Shown here piece by piece: positions 12,067 to 23,375 of a stretch of DNA of 64,000 nt (positions are counted from its first letter, which is position 1; every line of letters starts with the position of its first letter). The stretch is from Nipponacmea schrenckii (taxonomy: Eukaryota; Mollusca; Gastropoda; Lottiidae). The stretch spans positions 1,612,001 through 1,676,000 of the forward strand of contig JAUJPP010000012.1 in the NCBI GenBank assembly GCA_030562195.1, given 5' to 3'. The translations under genes and the position numbers were made by a program. The notes under the pieces are model-generated. The model worked only from the letters and a program-made list of their open reading frames with translations, was not told where the DNA came from and ran no database searches.

Positions 12067-15000
12067 TCATGTCCAATATGTGCATTTTATAATTGTCCAT
12101 AAAATTACTAGTTTATAATAAAACCAGACTGGAATAACGCTAAATCCCCTACTTCCGGCTTGACTACTCCATGCAGAGTTATCGTTACTAATGGCTATTT
12201 TATTTTTGTTTAACTCGATGTTTAATGTTTCTTTGTTTTGAAATGCTGCTTTGGAACTTGCTGCCGTTGGCCAACTTTGTTGAAACATACTTCTCCATGA
12301 CCAAGATGGATCCGTGGCTGCGGGGTTACTTGCTCTTAAAAAACTTCCGGTTTCAAAGTCTCCACTGTCGAAATCACCACAGCGCGGGAAATTTTTAGGT
12401 GGGCGTGGCATTTGATGTGTATGGCCTACTTGAATAATAAGACCCATGCCGATCTCAATATGAAATTCCACATGGCAGTGGAACAACCAGAATCCTGGGT
12501 TATCGGCCTGAAATCTAAGAATAGTATATCCTCCATCTGGAACTGTGACACTGTCCTTCTTGATAGCACCGTGTAACTTTCGTTCTATCAAGCCTTGATT
12601 ATCCAGTTGCCGTACGTAATCTACTGACGTCATATTTCCAAGCTGAAATGTTAAATGATCTGTGTAATATTTTATTACTAATTAGAAGCTTCATCTTAAT
12701 TAAGACAACAAACACTTGCTGTTACGGCAGAACTGTCAGTAATATTATATCACACGAAACAGCTTCTGAGTCCAATATTTAAAAAACTTACCCTATCCAT
12801 ACCCACCACCCGAAATGCATGACCATGTAAATGCATGGGGTGATTGGCATTGAATGGAACACCTTCATCAACCATTACCAATTCAACGACGTCACCAAGC
12901 TCTACTTGTATTCTATGAACACACTGACAATATTCCAGTGAACAGTTAACTCTTAAAGTTTCATTGTTACAGAAAATTGACTCGTCCAGATCCATCCATT
13001 GTCCTAGAGGTGGAGAAGGTGGGAAAATTGTTGAGATGTGATTCATCTGGGGCGACAATAGCTTCTTCTGTTTCACGACATCAAAAATAGAATAGAAGAG
13101 TGGATGATGAAAATTCTTGTTATCGATTACATTAAAGTCCATAGCGATATAAAACTTCTTATCTGGCTTCCATTTTAAAGCATCATCATCTTCAACCAAG
13201 GAATATAAACTTGTTAGAGATACATGAGTGGGTGAGGCTCGCCGATTCCATGGGTTTAGGCGCTAAAATAATAAAACAAATCTTTCAGAACTATCGAAAC
13301 TATTCCAGGTCAAGTGTAGCTGTGGACAAATTAAAATTATCAATTCAATGTACTATAGGTGAACCATAGATACAAATCTATCGTCATCTTGAAACTATCG
13401 CATCATTCTCATAGAAAAAAACAGAACCTAACCGAATTGGAATCCATTAAATGAAAACCCAGACTTATCAGTCGAATTATGTAAAATGCCATATATTTTC
13501 TGTTATAGAAAAGTATTTCGGCGAGGTCATGTCTTTAATATGTCTCCTAATTAACCCTAATTTTGGTAACTAGGTCAGACGCATGCCTCGTATTTGGGAA
13601 TGTATCACACAAAATCCCGGTGTATTTATCTCTGCTATCTTGGACTCCGTAAAGGACTATCAAATGGAAATTTCACCTCAATGTTGGCCGGCTATATTGA
13701 TGATGTTTGCTGGAGTTTATTAGGAGTCTCTTCCAGAGAATGCTATTTAACTCCAGAAAACTGATTATCGGCTGTGAGCGAGTAATGCGTTTGGGTTAAC
13801 ATTTTTTTCGCGAACACTTTAGCATACACGAGAAAAGCCTAGCAATTAATTCTACATGACAAAGTTAGTATATCACTCGTTTACCCCATTGAATATGTTT
13901 CATCTTCACCAACAGAAGATATGAAATACTTACCACACCTTCTCGTCTACCAGCATCATAATCAGGACTATTAGGAGCAAACGAAATATCCTGGGCACCT
14001 CGGTATTTTAACACAGCATGTTGCTTAGCTTGTTTAAACTGAGACCCACAATCCGCTAATCCACGAACATGTATAAAATAATTATCCACCACTCGATCGG
14101 TTAGCACCACGAAATCATATCGTTCCCCAGAAAATATATTGAATGAGTTGACAATAACTGGTTGAAATGGGTAACTATCTGACGCTATCATCAACAACTG
14201 ATGGTCCTGGATAGAAATCTGAAGCGGACAGTTCAGCACGCCATTACTAGCGACCCGGAAGCGGTATCTCCTGTTCTGATCTACATAGAATATTTCTGGT
14301 GGCGTAGCAAATTCTTTCCCTGTTATATGATCTCTAAAACTTTCCAAAATACCTTTGCCTGGAATTAATAAAAAGAGGTGTGTTCTGTTTTCCAATTTTG
14401 GTAATGGACGTGTTTCATGATTAAATTAAGAGAATTTTCTGAACAATATCTTTCTTTACTTTCGATTCAAAGTTGACCAAAAGACTTGAGTATAGAACGT
14501 GACTAACTTTGGTTTTGGTTTAACAAACAATTGCCAAAGTTCAAATGTATGCTTACCGTTTATTAATACTGATCGTGGTTTGTTGTCACCATCGTCATGG
14601 TGATGAGCAGCGAATTTCTGAATGGTCAATTCCTCTAACCAATCGTTGACGAGTATTGTATGTTCTGGGAGGTCGTAGTCGTAGCGGTGATAATGGGGTT
14701 CCTTGGAAGGCCGTTCTCGTATCACCAACGCTCCAAATATACCATCTGATCTCTGCACACCAGAATGCGCATGCCAGAACATGGTACCTGCTTGCTTTGT
14801 TTCATACCTTAAAACATTAAGAGCATTAAATGAAATCTTTTGCCTATGAAACCATATACATTATTTAATGCATCTATTCCAATTAGAATAGAATTTGGAC
14901 GTCAGAATATATCATTGTTATTATATTATATAAGCCAAGGTAACTGGCACCACATGTTCGTTCATACATTGATCGATCATATTTACAGCAAGTGATCACT

Positions 15001-18000
15001 GACTCGCCAAAACTAAAGATTTAAAATTCTCGGCAATCCTTACCTATACGTAAATGAGGTATGTGAAGTTATAGGACATTGAGTTACCATGGGAACACCA
15101 TCCATGAACTGTGATCCGTGCTTGCAGAACACCATGCCAGTGAATTGTAGTACCTTCAGCTCCAGCCAATTTATTGGTGACTTTTACGATTATGACATCT
15201 CCAAGACACACCTGTGATATAGGTAAAACAGGACAACGATAACAAGCCATTTATACATGTTAACCAAAACATACACATTACATTGTGTTTGTGGTATATG
15301 GTTGTGAACACTTTGGTAAGTGTTATTGAATTTAATGCTTGACGTGTGTGCCACCGCATAATTTAGTCCACTTAGCTCATGTCAACTTATCTAACCTCAG
15401 CCTAAGTTTTCGGCATTCGTATGAATTGTACTTTTTTCAATTATAATACTTACATGTATTCCGGGTCCCGGTAACATTCTATTGGCCACGAGTACAGGTC
15501 TAGAGACGCCATCAGCTGTGATACAATGTTGTCGACTACAATCTGTTATATTAAAAGGGCAGTTATAGCATGCTTTACTCAGCGTGTAGTAGTACTCGAG
15601 TGTAAAATGATAGTGACATTTCATTGGCACTGTGTCGTCCTGACATTCTCGTCTACATGGATGGTTTGTATACGAAGGAACTGAAACAAACATTAAAGAA
15701 ATATATATTATATCCTGATTGAGATTAGGAATATATGATGGGAATTCCTCGATTTGATCTTTTCCAACATGATTTGATAACTTTCTTGTTCTATAAACTC
15801 TTAGACAGATCCCTGTGGAGAAGAGAATCTGTCAACAATGCAACCTGTCACAGGTTGAGGATGAACACCATTTTACTGGTATGCCTGAAATACCAGTCTC
15901 TACGTGAAAAGTTCTTAACTACACCAATATCTGTAATTAATATTCCACTTCCATTGCCACTGCTTCTAGACCCTATGACACCAGACCTAGCCAGAGCAGT
16001 TGCTGCCTATACATTTTACGCCTTTAAAGAAAGGGGAATCTAAAAACCATTCCCTATATAGACTGATAATGACAAAGCTCATTAACAAATTCTTCGATGT
16101 TATTATTGTCATACTTCTTCACACTTATTCATTTTGCAACTTTATTATTTCCTTTTAATCAAATTTTTGTATTCCTGTTTTCATGTATAATGGCCCTTTT
16201 TTTTTTATTAAATTATGTTTTTTTTTTTTTTTTTGGATTTTTAATAAGTTGAAAATTGAATGACTCATATAGTAAATAATATTTCTTAAGTAATTTTATA
16301 AGTACAAACCTTAATTTCTCGCCTGAAAATAATATTCCATTGGGAGAGCTCTTCTCAAAAAAATAAATAAATAAATTTGGGATGTTTAAGCTACTGGGAC
16401 TGCCTCCTTAATATAGTTATATAAAACTTAATGTCTGTTTTCTTTCTGACACCTTTGTTTCTTTACATATTAACTTACATTTTATATTGATATAAAATTC
16501 CTTTTGACTTTAAGTTCCTTATACGTATATCATTTTATAAAGCACCTTCTGATACCCTGTTTATATGTTTGCTTTTTGTATTGTAATTGTATGTTTTAAA
16601 TATGTTTGTATTCTGCCCTACAAGGGTGTAACGTACAATAATTCACCATATCAGTACATGTACATATTTTACAAATGGGTCTCCTTCAGCTAGTTCGAAA
16701 CTTACTGACTCCACACCCAGCCTTTGATAGCAGTTTGGACAAATACGGTTGCGGGAGAGTCGAAAAACTAGGCACCAAAAAGGTTGAATATTTCAATTTA
16801 GTGTTATTTACTATTCTGCCGAATATTTGTATCCAAAATCAATGCTGTAAGTGGGCGTAGATTACCTTGTCCGGCAAGCTATCATACAATTGAGATTCAT
16901 CCAGCATGACCAGATTTCCTTAAGCATAGCTTGATTTTAAAGCTAAATGTCTCAAGCATTACTCGAATTAACACCAAGATTTCCTTCCGCATGATTTATA
17001 TAACCATATCCGAGTATGACCTGAATTTACTGTCTCCTACATGACCCTTTTTTACCTAAGAATTCCCTCTAACTTAATCTGATTTTATAGCAGTATTTAT
17101 TCTTGCCTGATCTTAGACGCACCCCCTTTTAAGACCAGGAATTCCCTAGGTACAGCATGATTTTTCAACAGATAAGAAGGTTTACTCCCATAACTCATAA
17201 TTCCCATTTCATTTAATTATTTATGGTTCAGTGCATCTTTAATCCCTAATGGGAATTATGAGTAATGGGAACGCACCCATAAGCATGATCTCATTGTACA
17301 TCATGAAGGTGTCTCTAGTAGACAGTTTACAACAGGAGATCTGGTAGTGGTAGCCTATATGCTTATGAAGAAATTTCAAAAATATTGTTGACATTTCGAT
17401 GCGTTTTTCTTTCAATTTTTGTCTGAGGTTTGGAAGGATATTTAACATTTTTGTGAGAAGTATTAATTTTATAACTAATTCACACTAACTGCTATTTCCT
17501 TGTTGGTAAATTTTCTAAAGATTTCGTGATAAACAGTCGGAGGAGAATCTTGAGCACATTGTATCTTTTCTGTATACTCGAGCCTGCCCATCTCAGAGAC
17601 GTTTTGACAATAATAAAGAATTGTGTAGCAGGTTATTAGGTATATGCTATCATATTAAGGTCATATGTAAATATTGTCCTTTAGTCTTTTTTTAAAAAGA
17701 TGATACGACGAGCCGATAATTATAAAAATGGGTTCGTTAAATGCTGACACCTTCACGTCATTAATTACGTTACTATCTACATTCATTAGAAATATTATAT
17801 TGAGTTTCACGTCTTCTATTCAATTGGTAATTCTTGATGAGCAAATGTTTTTTGTTTCTTTTTTACGTTACGCAGGCATCATCTCGAGGGTTCACTGTCA
17901 TTTAGGCACACATTTTCTAAGCACACCTGATTTAGAAACAGTATTTTATTCACACATTATTTAGACACGCGGTCAGATAAGCACATGTCATTTAGGGACA

Positions 18001-19947
18001 CTGTTATTTAGGCACGGCGTTTTAGGCACACTTTCAATTAGGCACATATTCATTTAGGCACACTCTTTTTAGGCACACTAAAATTCGGCACACAGTAATT
18101 TAGGCAGAGTCATTTAGGCACACCTTTAATTAGGCACACATTCATTTAGGCAGAGTCATTTTGGCACACCCATTAATTAGGCACACATCCATTTAGGCAC
18201 CCCTTAAATTTTATCAACATTAATTTACGTACACTTTCAATTAAAAAATTGTATATTTTGTCACCTGGTAAGCGCAGACACATACCAATGTAATGTAAGT
18301 TCACTGATGAATATATATTCATATTGACCATTCTTGAGAACTAAAATTTTACGTTCACGCAGTATCCCTTTAATACCAATTGATTGCAATGAACTCTTTG
18401 GAACCGGGTGTGCCTAAATGATATAGTGCCGATTATATGTGTGCCCAATTGAATGTGTGCCTAATTGAAGGTGTGCCTAAATGACAGTACCTAAATGACA
18501 GTGTGCTGAATTGTAGTGTGCCTAAAATAGGTGTGCCTAATTGAGTATGTGCCTAATTGAAAGTGTGCCTAAATTGCTGTGTCTAAATAACACTGTGCCT
18601 AAATGATAAGCGTGCCTAAAGTACTGTGTCTAAATGAGGTGTGATTAAATGATTGCTTACCCATCTCGAGACAGCAAAAAACCTATGTTTTGAATGTTTT
18701 ATGTTTAACACACGATTTTAAAAAAAAATATCTTGCTGACATTTGACATAAGTCCAGAAAACTAATGCTATTATACTAAAGAACCAGAATTAGTAGGTGT
18801 TGTGGAATCTTAAGAAAAATTGGGATTATTTATGTAAACCTTTTCATATATTTTGATATTAAAATTCTTTTGGTATTTTATCATAATCTTAACAAAACGT
18901 TAACATTTAATACCTTGGTGAGATGGAGTAACACGCATTGGATTGTTTTAACAAAATTACTTTACCTATTGTGGTTTGGATTGTATTGTCTCAGACACAC
19001 GTACATATGCATTGTGTTTCGGACTGTGTGGGTCACCATGCTCGTGTTGGTCATAATTACAAGAAGATGATATTAAAATATGATTGCATTTATAAAATTC
19101 TGAGGCTTTTATCTACTTTGTATTTTTTTTTAATTTGTCACTTGGCTAGCTATGATATTATCTCGACTATATCAAAATAATATTTTACAGAGACGGCATT
19201 ATTATTGTATATTATACAATTTTTGTTATGGGAACATTTACCATAGGGCTCATACATGTATTCTTTATTAGAGGTTCGGTGTAATTAATTTACTCGATGG
19301 TCTGAAGACAATTTTACCACCTAACACATTATGAGTTATGGAACATTTTACAATAGTTAAATCATACCATGTATTATGGACAATTTTACCAATATAACCA
19401 TGATCACCAATATTGATAATGATAATATAGTATATTCCCAACAATATTGATTGTGAGAAATACGCCATATTTGTCATAACATGGGTTATGTGCAAGTTAA
19501 CCTAAGTTTATCTTAATTTTAGCATAGTATATGGGCTATGTGCAAGTTAACCTAAGTTTATCTTAATTTTAGCATAGTATATGGGTTGTGTGCATGTTAA
19601 CCAAGTTAATCCTCGTTTAAGCATAGTGAATGGGTTATGTGTAATATAACCTATATATAAACATCGATATTGGTAAGAATAAATTTAAATTTATACCACT
19701 TCAATGTAGTGGTTAGTTTTAATATTTTTATCATATTGTAGAGCATAAACAATTCTAATAATAATTGTCATATTTTGAAATAGATCTTTGTGTATGAAAA
19801 TACAGTTCGGAAAAATATAACAGTTAAATTCCTAAAACAAATCTGGTAGTCCTACTTACAGTTATAAGCTAGAGAAGAACACCACAATAATCCAAATATA
19901 ATGCATGTCCACCTGCTTGCTATGTCCATATTGTCACCACTGTTCAT
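12067..19947 (-). CDS. Laccase-type multicopper oxidase, seven exons, one frameshift
   Basis: Secreted blue copper oxidase; the family oxidises phenols, amines or metal ions and reduces oxygen to water. Exons on the minus strand: 19947-19860, 15680-15454, 15211-15044, 14807-14557, 14358-13934, 13262-12792, 12642-12067; all GT-AG. The total is 734 residues if one base in exon 3 is discounted. Exon 1 encodes a signal peptide (hydrophobic [13 protein letters not shown], residues 15-27; Met7 is an alternative start). A Cys-rich segment follows (CRREC, ACYNCPF, CSRQHC), as in invertebrate laccases. Copper ligands are all present: HWH 129-131, HAH 173-175, HPMHLH 527-532, HCHVEFH 598-604 with axial Met609. 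The C-terminus ends in a hydrophobic stretch ([16 protein letters not shown]) that could be a membrane anchor. Odd: after HWHGVLQ the frame must shift by one base at 15118-15121 to read [10 protein letters not shown]; unshifted, a TAG stops the protein at the end of exon 3. This is either a real null allele or pseudogene, or a sequence error. Substrate unknown. Confidence 0.9.
15795..16640 (+). mobile_element. 3' end of a degenerate non-LTR retrotransposon
   Basis: Lies inside intron 1 of the laccase-type gene, on the opposite strand. From about 15803 the frame reads [18 protein letters not shown], then, after a one-base shift, [12 protein letters not shown] and, to 16043, [13 protein letters not shown]. 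This matches the Cys/His motif and tail (CxxC ... ExEHFLxxCxxYxxLR ... AFKxR) found after the reverse transcriptase of many invertebrate non-LTR elements. About 600 bases of untranslated sequence follow, ending near a GCCCTACAAGGGTGTAA motif at 16615. The reverse transcriptase itself is missing: a typical 5' truncation. Confidence 0.65.
16641..17880. other. Intron 1 of the laccase-type gene, middle part
   Basis: No gene. It holds a ~35-bp dispersed repeat at 16849-16883 that recurs at 46637-46671, loosely repeated 'AGCATGA-TTT' phrases at 16890-17165, and a palindrome at 17186-17270. Confidence 0.55.
17186..17270. repeat. Inverted repeat with 23-bp arms
   Basis: TCCCATAACTCATAATTCCC (17186 on) is the reverse complement of the arm ending at 17270, with one mismatch in 23; the loop is about 39 bases. 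Probable MITE remnant in laccase intron 1. Confidence 0.75.
17889..18661. mobile_element. Fold-back element whose arms are opposed arrays of a TTTAGGCACAC repeat (copy A)
   Basis: A 773-bp element flanked on both sides by CATCTCGAG (17880-17888 and 18662-18670), a 9-bp target duplication. It begins GGTTCACTGTCATTTAGGCA and ends with a reverse-complement counterpart that reads GGTAAGCAATCATTTAATCA from the right end; 13 or more of the first 20 bases agree. The left arm (to about 18215) holds about 17 units of 15-22 bases with the core TTTAGGCACAC on the plus strand. A spacer of about 190 bases without the core follows (18216-18405). The right arm (18406-18650) holds about 14 units with the core reversed (GTGTGCCTAAA). 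There is no coding sequence. The structure fits a Foldback/MuDR-like non-autonomous DNA element. Located in intron 1 of the laccase-type gene. Confidence 0.82.
19483..19650. repeat. 50-bp tandem repeat, about 3.3 copies
   Basis: Units start at 19483, 19533, 19583 and (partial) 19632 with GGGTTATGTGCAAGTTAACC and variants. The first two copies are almost identical over 50 bases, the third is more diverged. In laccase intron 1, about 200 bases from exon 1. Confidence 0.85.
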
Positions 19948-21530
19948 AGTACCTGCTTTAACACAAGAATAATATAATCTTGACCATCTACACTAGTGTC
20001 TTGAAATACAAAGACGTTTGAAGTAACGGTATGAAGCAATCACAGTTTAAACTGGTGTGAAAGATCGCTGAATGAAAGAGGTGAATCAACATATGTGTCT
20101 ATTTTGAATCTGGAGAAACTTGAGCACTGTATGAAAAAGTGTCTTGATTTGAAATAATGCTGATGTAAAGGTGAGGTAAAATTCGATTCTACGTTAACCA
20201 AACACTAAAACAGGGCATTGTCACCAAAGTGAAGTTATAAAATAGACAACAAAAGTCACAAAATTTATGTCAACGTAAATTACAAAAATAAACGTACAAT
20301 ACCGTTTTATACTAGGACGTTTAAAGCCCCGGTATGAAATATTTAAATTGGCCGCAGTTTAAACTCGCCGTACACAGAAATGATTTGAAATTCAACACAC
20401 ACATATCTATTTTCCAATTGTTAATTGAGCATTGTCTGTCATATTAAGCACTGGGGTTCAATGAGTGTATTTGAATAATAAGCTTTAATGATAGTATAAG
20501 TACAACGTTCACCAAACTTATTGAGTATATTTAAAAGAATATGGTTGAAGTAACTGTACCCTTTTTTTTATTCTAGCTATGTGGGCAACATATATAATTC
20601 AAATATCTTTATCAAACGGGGTTGCCGGTGTCATCATTGGCAAGTATGTGTTATAAGAAATATTCTCATGTGCATTAAATTTTGAAAGGACTTGAATATT
20701 TCAAACCATGTGCTAACATTGTACAAATATCGTGAGTATATTTAGATTAAAACGCAGGCTCACTTCTGCCACTAAAGTAACGATGTAAATTTACCTACAC
20801 AATAAAAACATTTAATGTCATTGTACGCATCAGAATGTTGGTAAATATTATATTTTCTATTTAAAAGGTCAACGTTATGTATGATAAATCTTTTTTGCGT
20901 AGTTTCCCGAAAGGGGGTACTAGTAGCAATAGGTATCCCAACATTACGAGAGGTACCACCTGTTATGTAAAAAAAAAAACCTCTACGGTGCGCAGTATAG
21001 TACAGTAGTATAACTTCCTCCGCCAACTTGGGGTATTGTTATTGAGGGCGAGGATACCAGATATGTTTACCTTACATGGATTAACGCTGACTTTGGCCGA
21101 GACTCATTTACATCAAAACTTCCAAAAAATCAGAACCTAGGGAAAATAGTTTGTTATGAACGAAGAAACACCCCTTTTCTCTAGAGATTTAAAACTAATG
21201 ATAGTTTGGACCATATAAGACAGGAGCTGAATTTTTAGGAGAAAACACACCATATATATATAATTTTCATATTTTATGATATCTTACAAATTATCAGTGC
21301 ATAGCAAAACTATCAATTTCAGAAAGAAATGTGTTCGAAAACTCATTAATAGTATATTTGCTATGTATGCTTAGCGCTTTCATAAATCTAGTGGTATATT
21401 TGATTATATCTGTGTTTCAGGGATATTGATAGTCCTCACTAGCGATACCAGTTACCATCAAAATCGATAATTACATACAATCACTATATTTGAGATCAAT
21501 ACACCGACCAATATATTCATACAGATACCA
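19948..21530. other. Upstream region of the laccase-type gene
   Basis: AT-rich, with no supported gene. It should contain the minus-strand promoter and 5' UTR of the multicopper oxidase, but I cannot point to a TATA box or initiator with confidence. Confidence 0.4.
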
Positions 21531-21539
21531 ACCACCCCG

Positions 21540-22130
21540 CCCAAACTAAAGCACGCATCATCTCCACCCTCAACAGAAAAGCTAACTCCATCTGCAGCCC
21601 AGAATACCTCACATATGAAACAAATCACTTCAGAACAGTCTTCATACCAACAAATACCCTACCCACCTCACTGATAAGATCATCAGCATAACCATCAACC
21701 ATACCAACAACACTGAACCCCAAACCCCTGAACCTCAACTTAAAACCCGACCCAAACCAGACTCCCCTCTAACCAGAATTGGCATCCCTTTCATTGGACC
21801 TACCAGCTACAAAATCCGACTCCTGTAACAGAAACTCTCCAACTTCACCTGGTACCACCCTGAAATCAGACCAACTTCCGAAGTCCCTGTTGATTCTAAA
21901 GGTACAACTGCGGTGCTACTTATATTTGATAAACCCCACGCCCCATCTCAATTCGAACCAAAGAGCATACAGCATCCAATAGGAAAAAAGATTCAATCTT
22001 AGCTATATCCGAAACTCTCATTAAATTCCCCAACCACCGTATCACTGGGACGAAAAATATATCATTCTTCTTAGCTGGCAAGGACTTTCGCTAGTCATTT
22101 ACCACCACCATCCTTTCTTCTTTGATCTGA
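21540..22130 (+). mobile_element. Degenerate reverse-transcriptase element, Penelope-like
   Basis: Base composition shifts to C/A-rich compared with both sides. Broken frames read ISTLNRKANSICSPEYLTYE (about 21561), then PFIGPTSYKIRLL (about 21789), RPTSEVPV (about 21865) and, after a shift, FPNHRIT (about 22027). This series resembles the thumb and linker of Penelope-like and related GIY-YIG retroelements (LxxRAxxICS ..., PFxxGxSxxIxRxL, RPxxTL, HxixWxxxxILA). Many stops and shifts; no intact domain. The family assignment is tentative. Confidence 0.5.
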
Positions 22131-22373
22131 TGACGACACGTCAGATAAGACAATCAATTGATCTCAATTCACTCAATTCCTCATTTATAACACAACACAA
22201 TTATAAAATTTCACTGTCTTGAAAATGTAGCGACGACAATTTGCAGAACTGGCATACAATAGCGACTGATCCACTATGACAGATCACGTGATATGGTCAA
22301 TTACGATTTACATAAGCTTCAATATACCGACTTCGATGGATTCAAACATCAGAAATAGTCAGTGCTTTTTTGT

Positions 22374-22905
22374 CAGTGCTTCTCAACGGGGAACCATATG
22401 GACCCCCAAGGGGGAAGGAATTTAAAAATTTAAGAGGGAGGACGTACTTTGAAAGGAAATGGTGGGAATGGTGGAGGGGGGATTTAAAAGGAGGGGGGAT
22501 TTGGGGATGAACTGAACTGTAGAGGATTTACTGTGGACTATAAGCATCGAGAACGAACTTTTGGTGATTGATCACCGAGGAGCTTTGTAATCTTGTACTT
22601 GTATTTGTCCTTTCGTGTTGTGTTTCCAGGCGCGGATGAAGCTTATTACAGATAGGAGGGCGCCCCCATGTAAGGAGATGCACGGAAATTGATCCTAATT
22701 TTCAAAATTTCCCTGAGGGGTGAACGCCTCCTAAACCCTTATCCGGTGGCTTCGAGCCTGCGGAGCTTGCACTCCGCGGCCACTAAGTCGCCAAAAAATT
22801 GGAAAGGGGGGGGGGGGGTACGATACATTTTGCGAAGAAAGAGTGGATCTCATAGGGATGCTTTAGATGATGTGATCATACAAGTTAGAGATGAAGCGGA
22901 ATAAC
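22374..22905. other. Transposon-derived debris, G-rich
   Basis: Begins with CAGTGCTTCTCAAC, which resembles a hAT terminal inverted repeat, but no matching right end was found. Further on are G-runs, including a G12 tract at 22807, and a motif of the kind CCTGCGGAGCTTGCACTCCG at 22759 that can form a short hairpin. No credible gene; the 71-codon open frame here is not supported. Confidence 0.4.
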
Positions 22906-23375
22906 ACTATATAACATATATTACGCTTTATATACTTTAATAATACATAGTCCAAAAAAATATTTTTATATCGGCCCGTATGTAGGCCTACATGTCAATC
23001 TTCTCCTTGTAAAAAAAATTACATCCACTTCATCATTTAGAATTAATCAATTGACAGATTCTTTCTTATTCCAAGAGTTACAGGCAAAAGCTGCCCTTGT
23101 TCCAACGATTTCCACAATGTATCAGCACTTCGTTTAAATCGGAGACGTTTTAGGGGACAACAACAAAATTTAGTGAATATGGGACATAAAAACGTTTTAA
23201 ATACACCTTTAAAAACGTGTTATTAGCACCAACGGTAATTATTGTCAGACCGCATCAAATATATTAGGTAAACAGTAAATACTAAATTCTATAAATTTCA
23301 GTAAAATAAATAAACTTCGTTTGATAAAGGGGGATAAAGGCGTATCAGGTATTGTCAGACCACATCAATATATTT

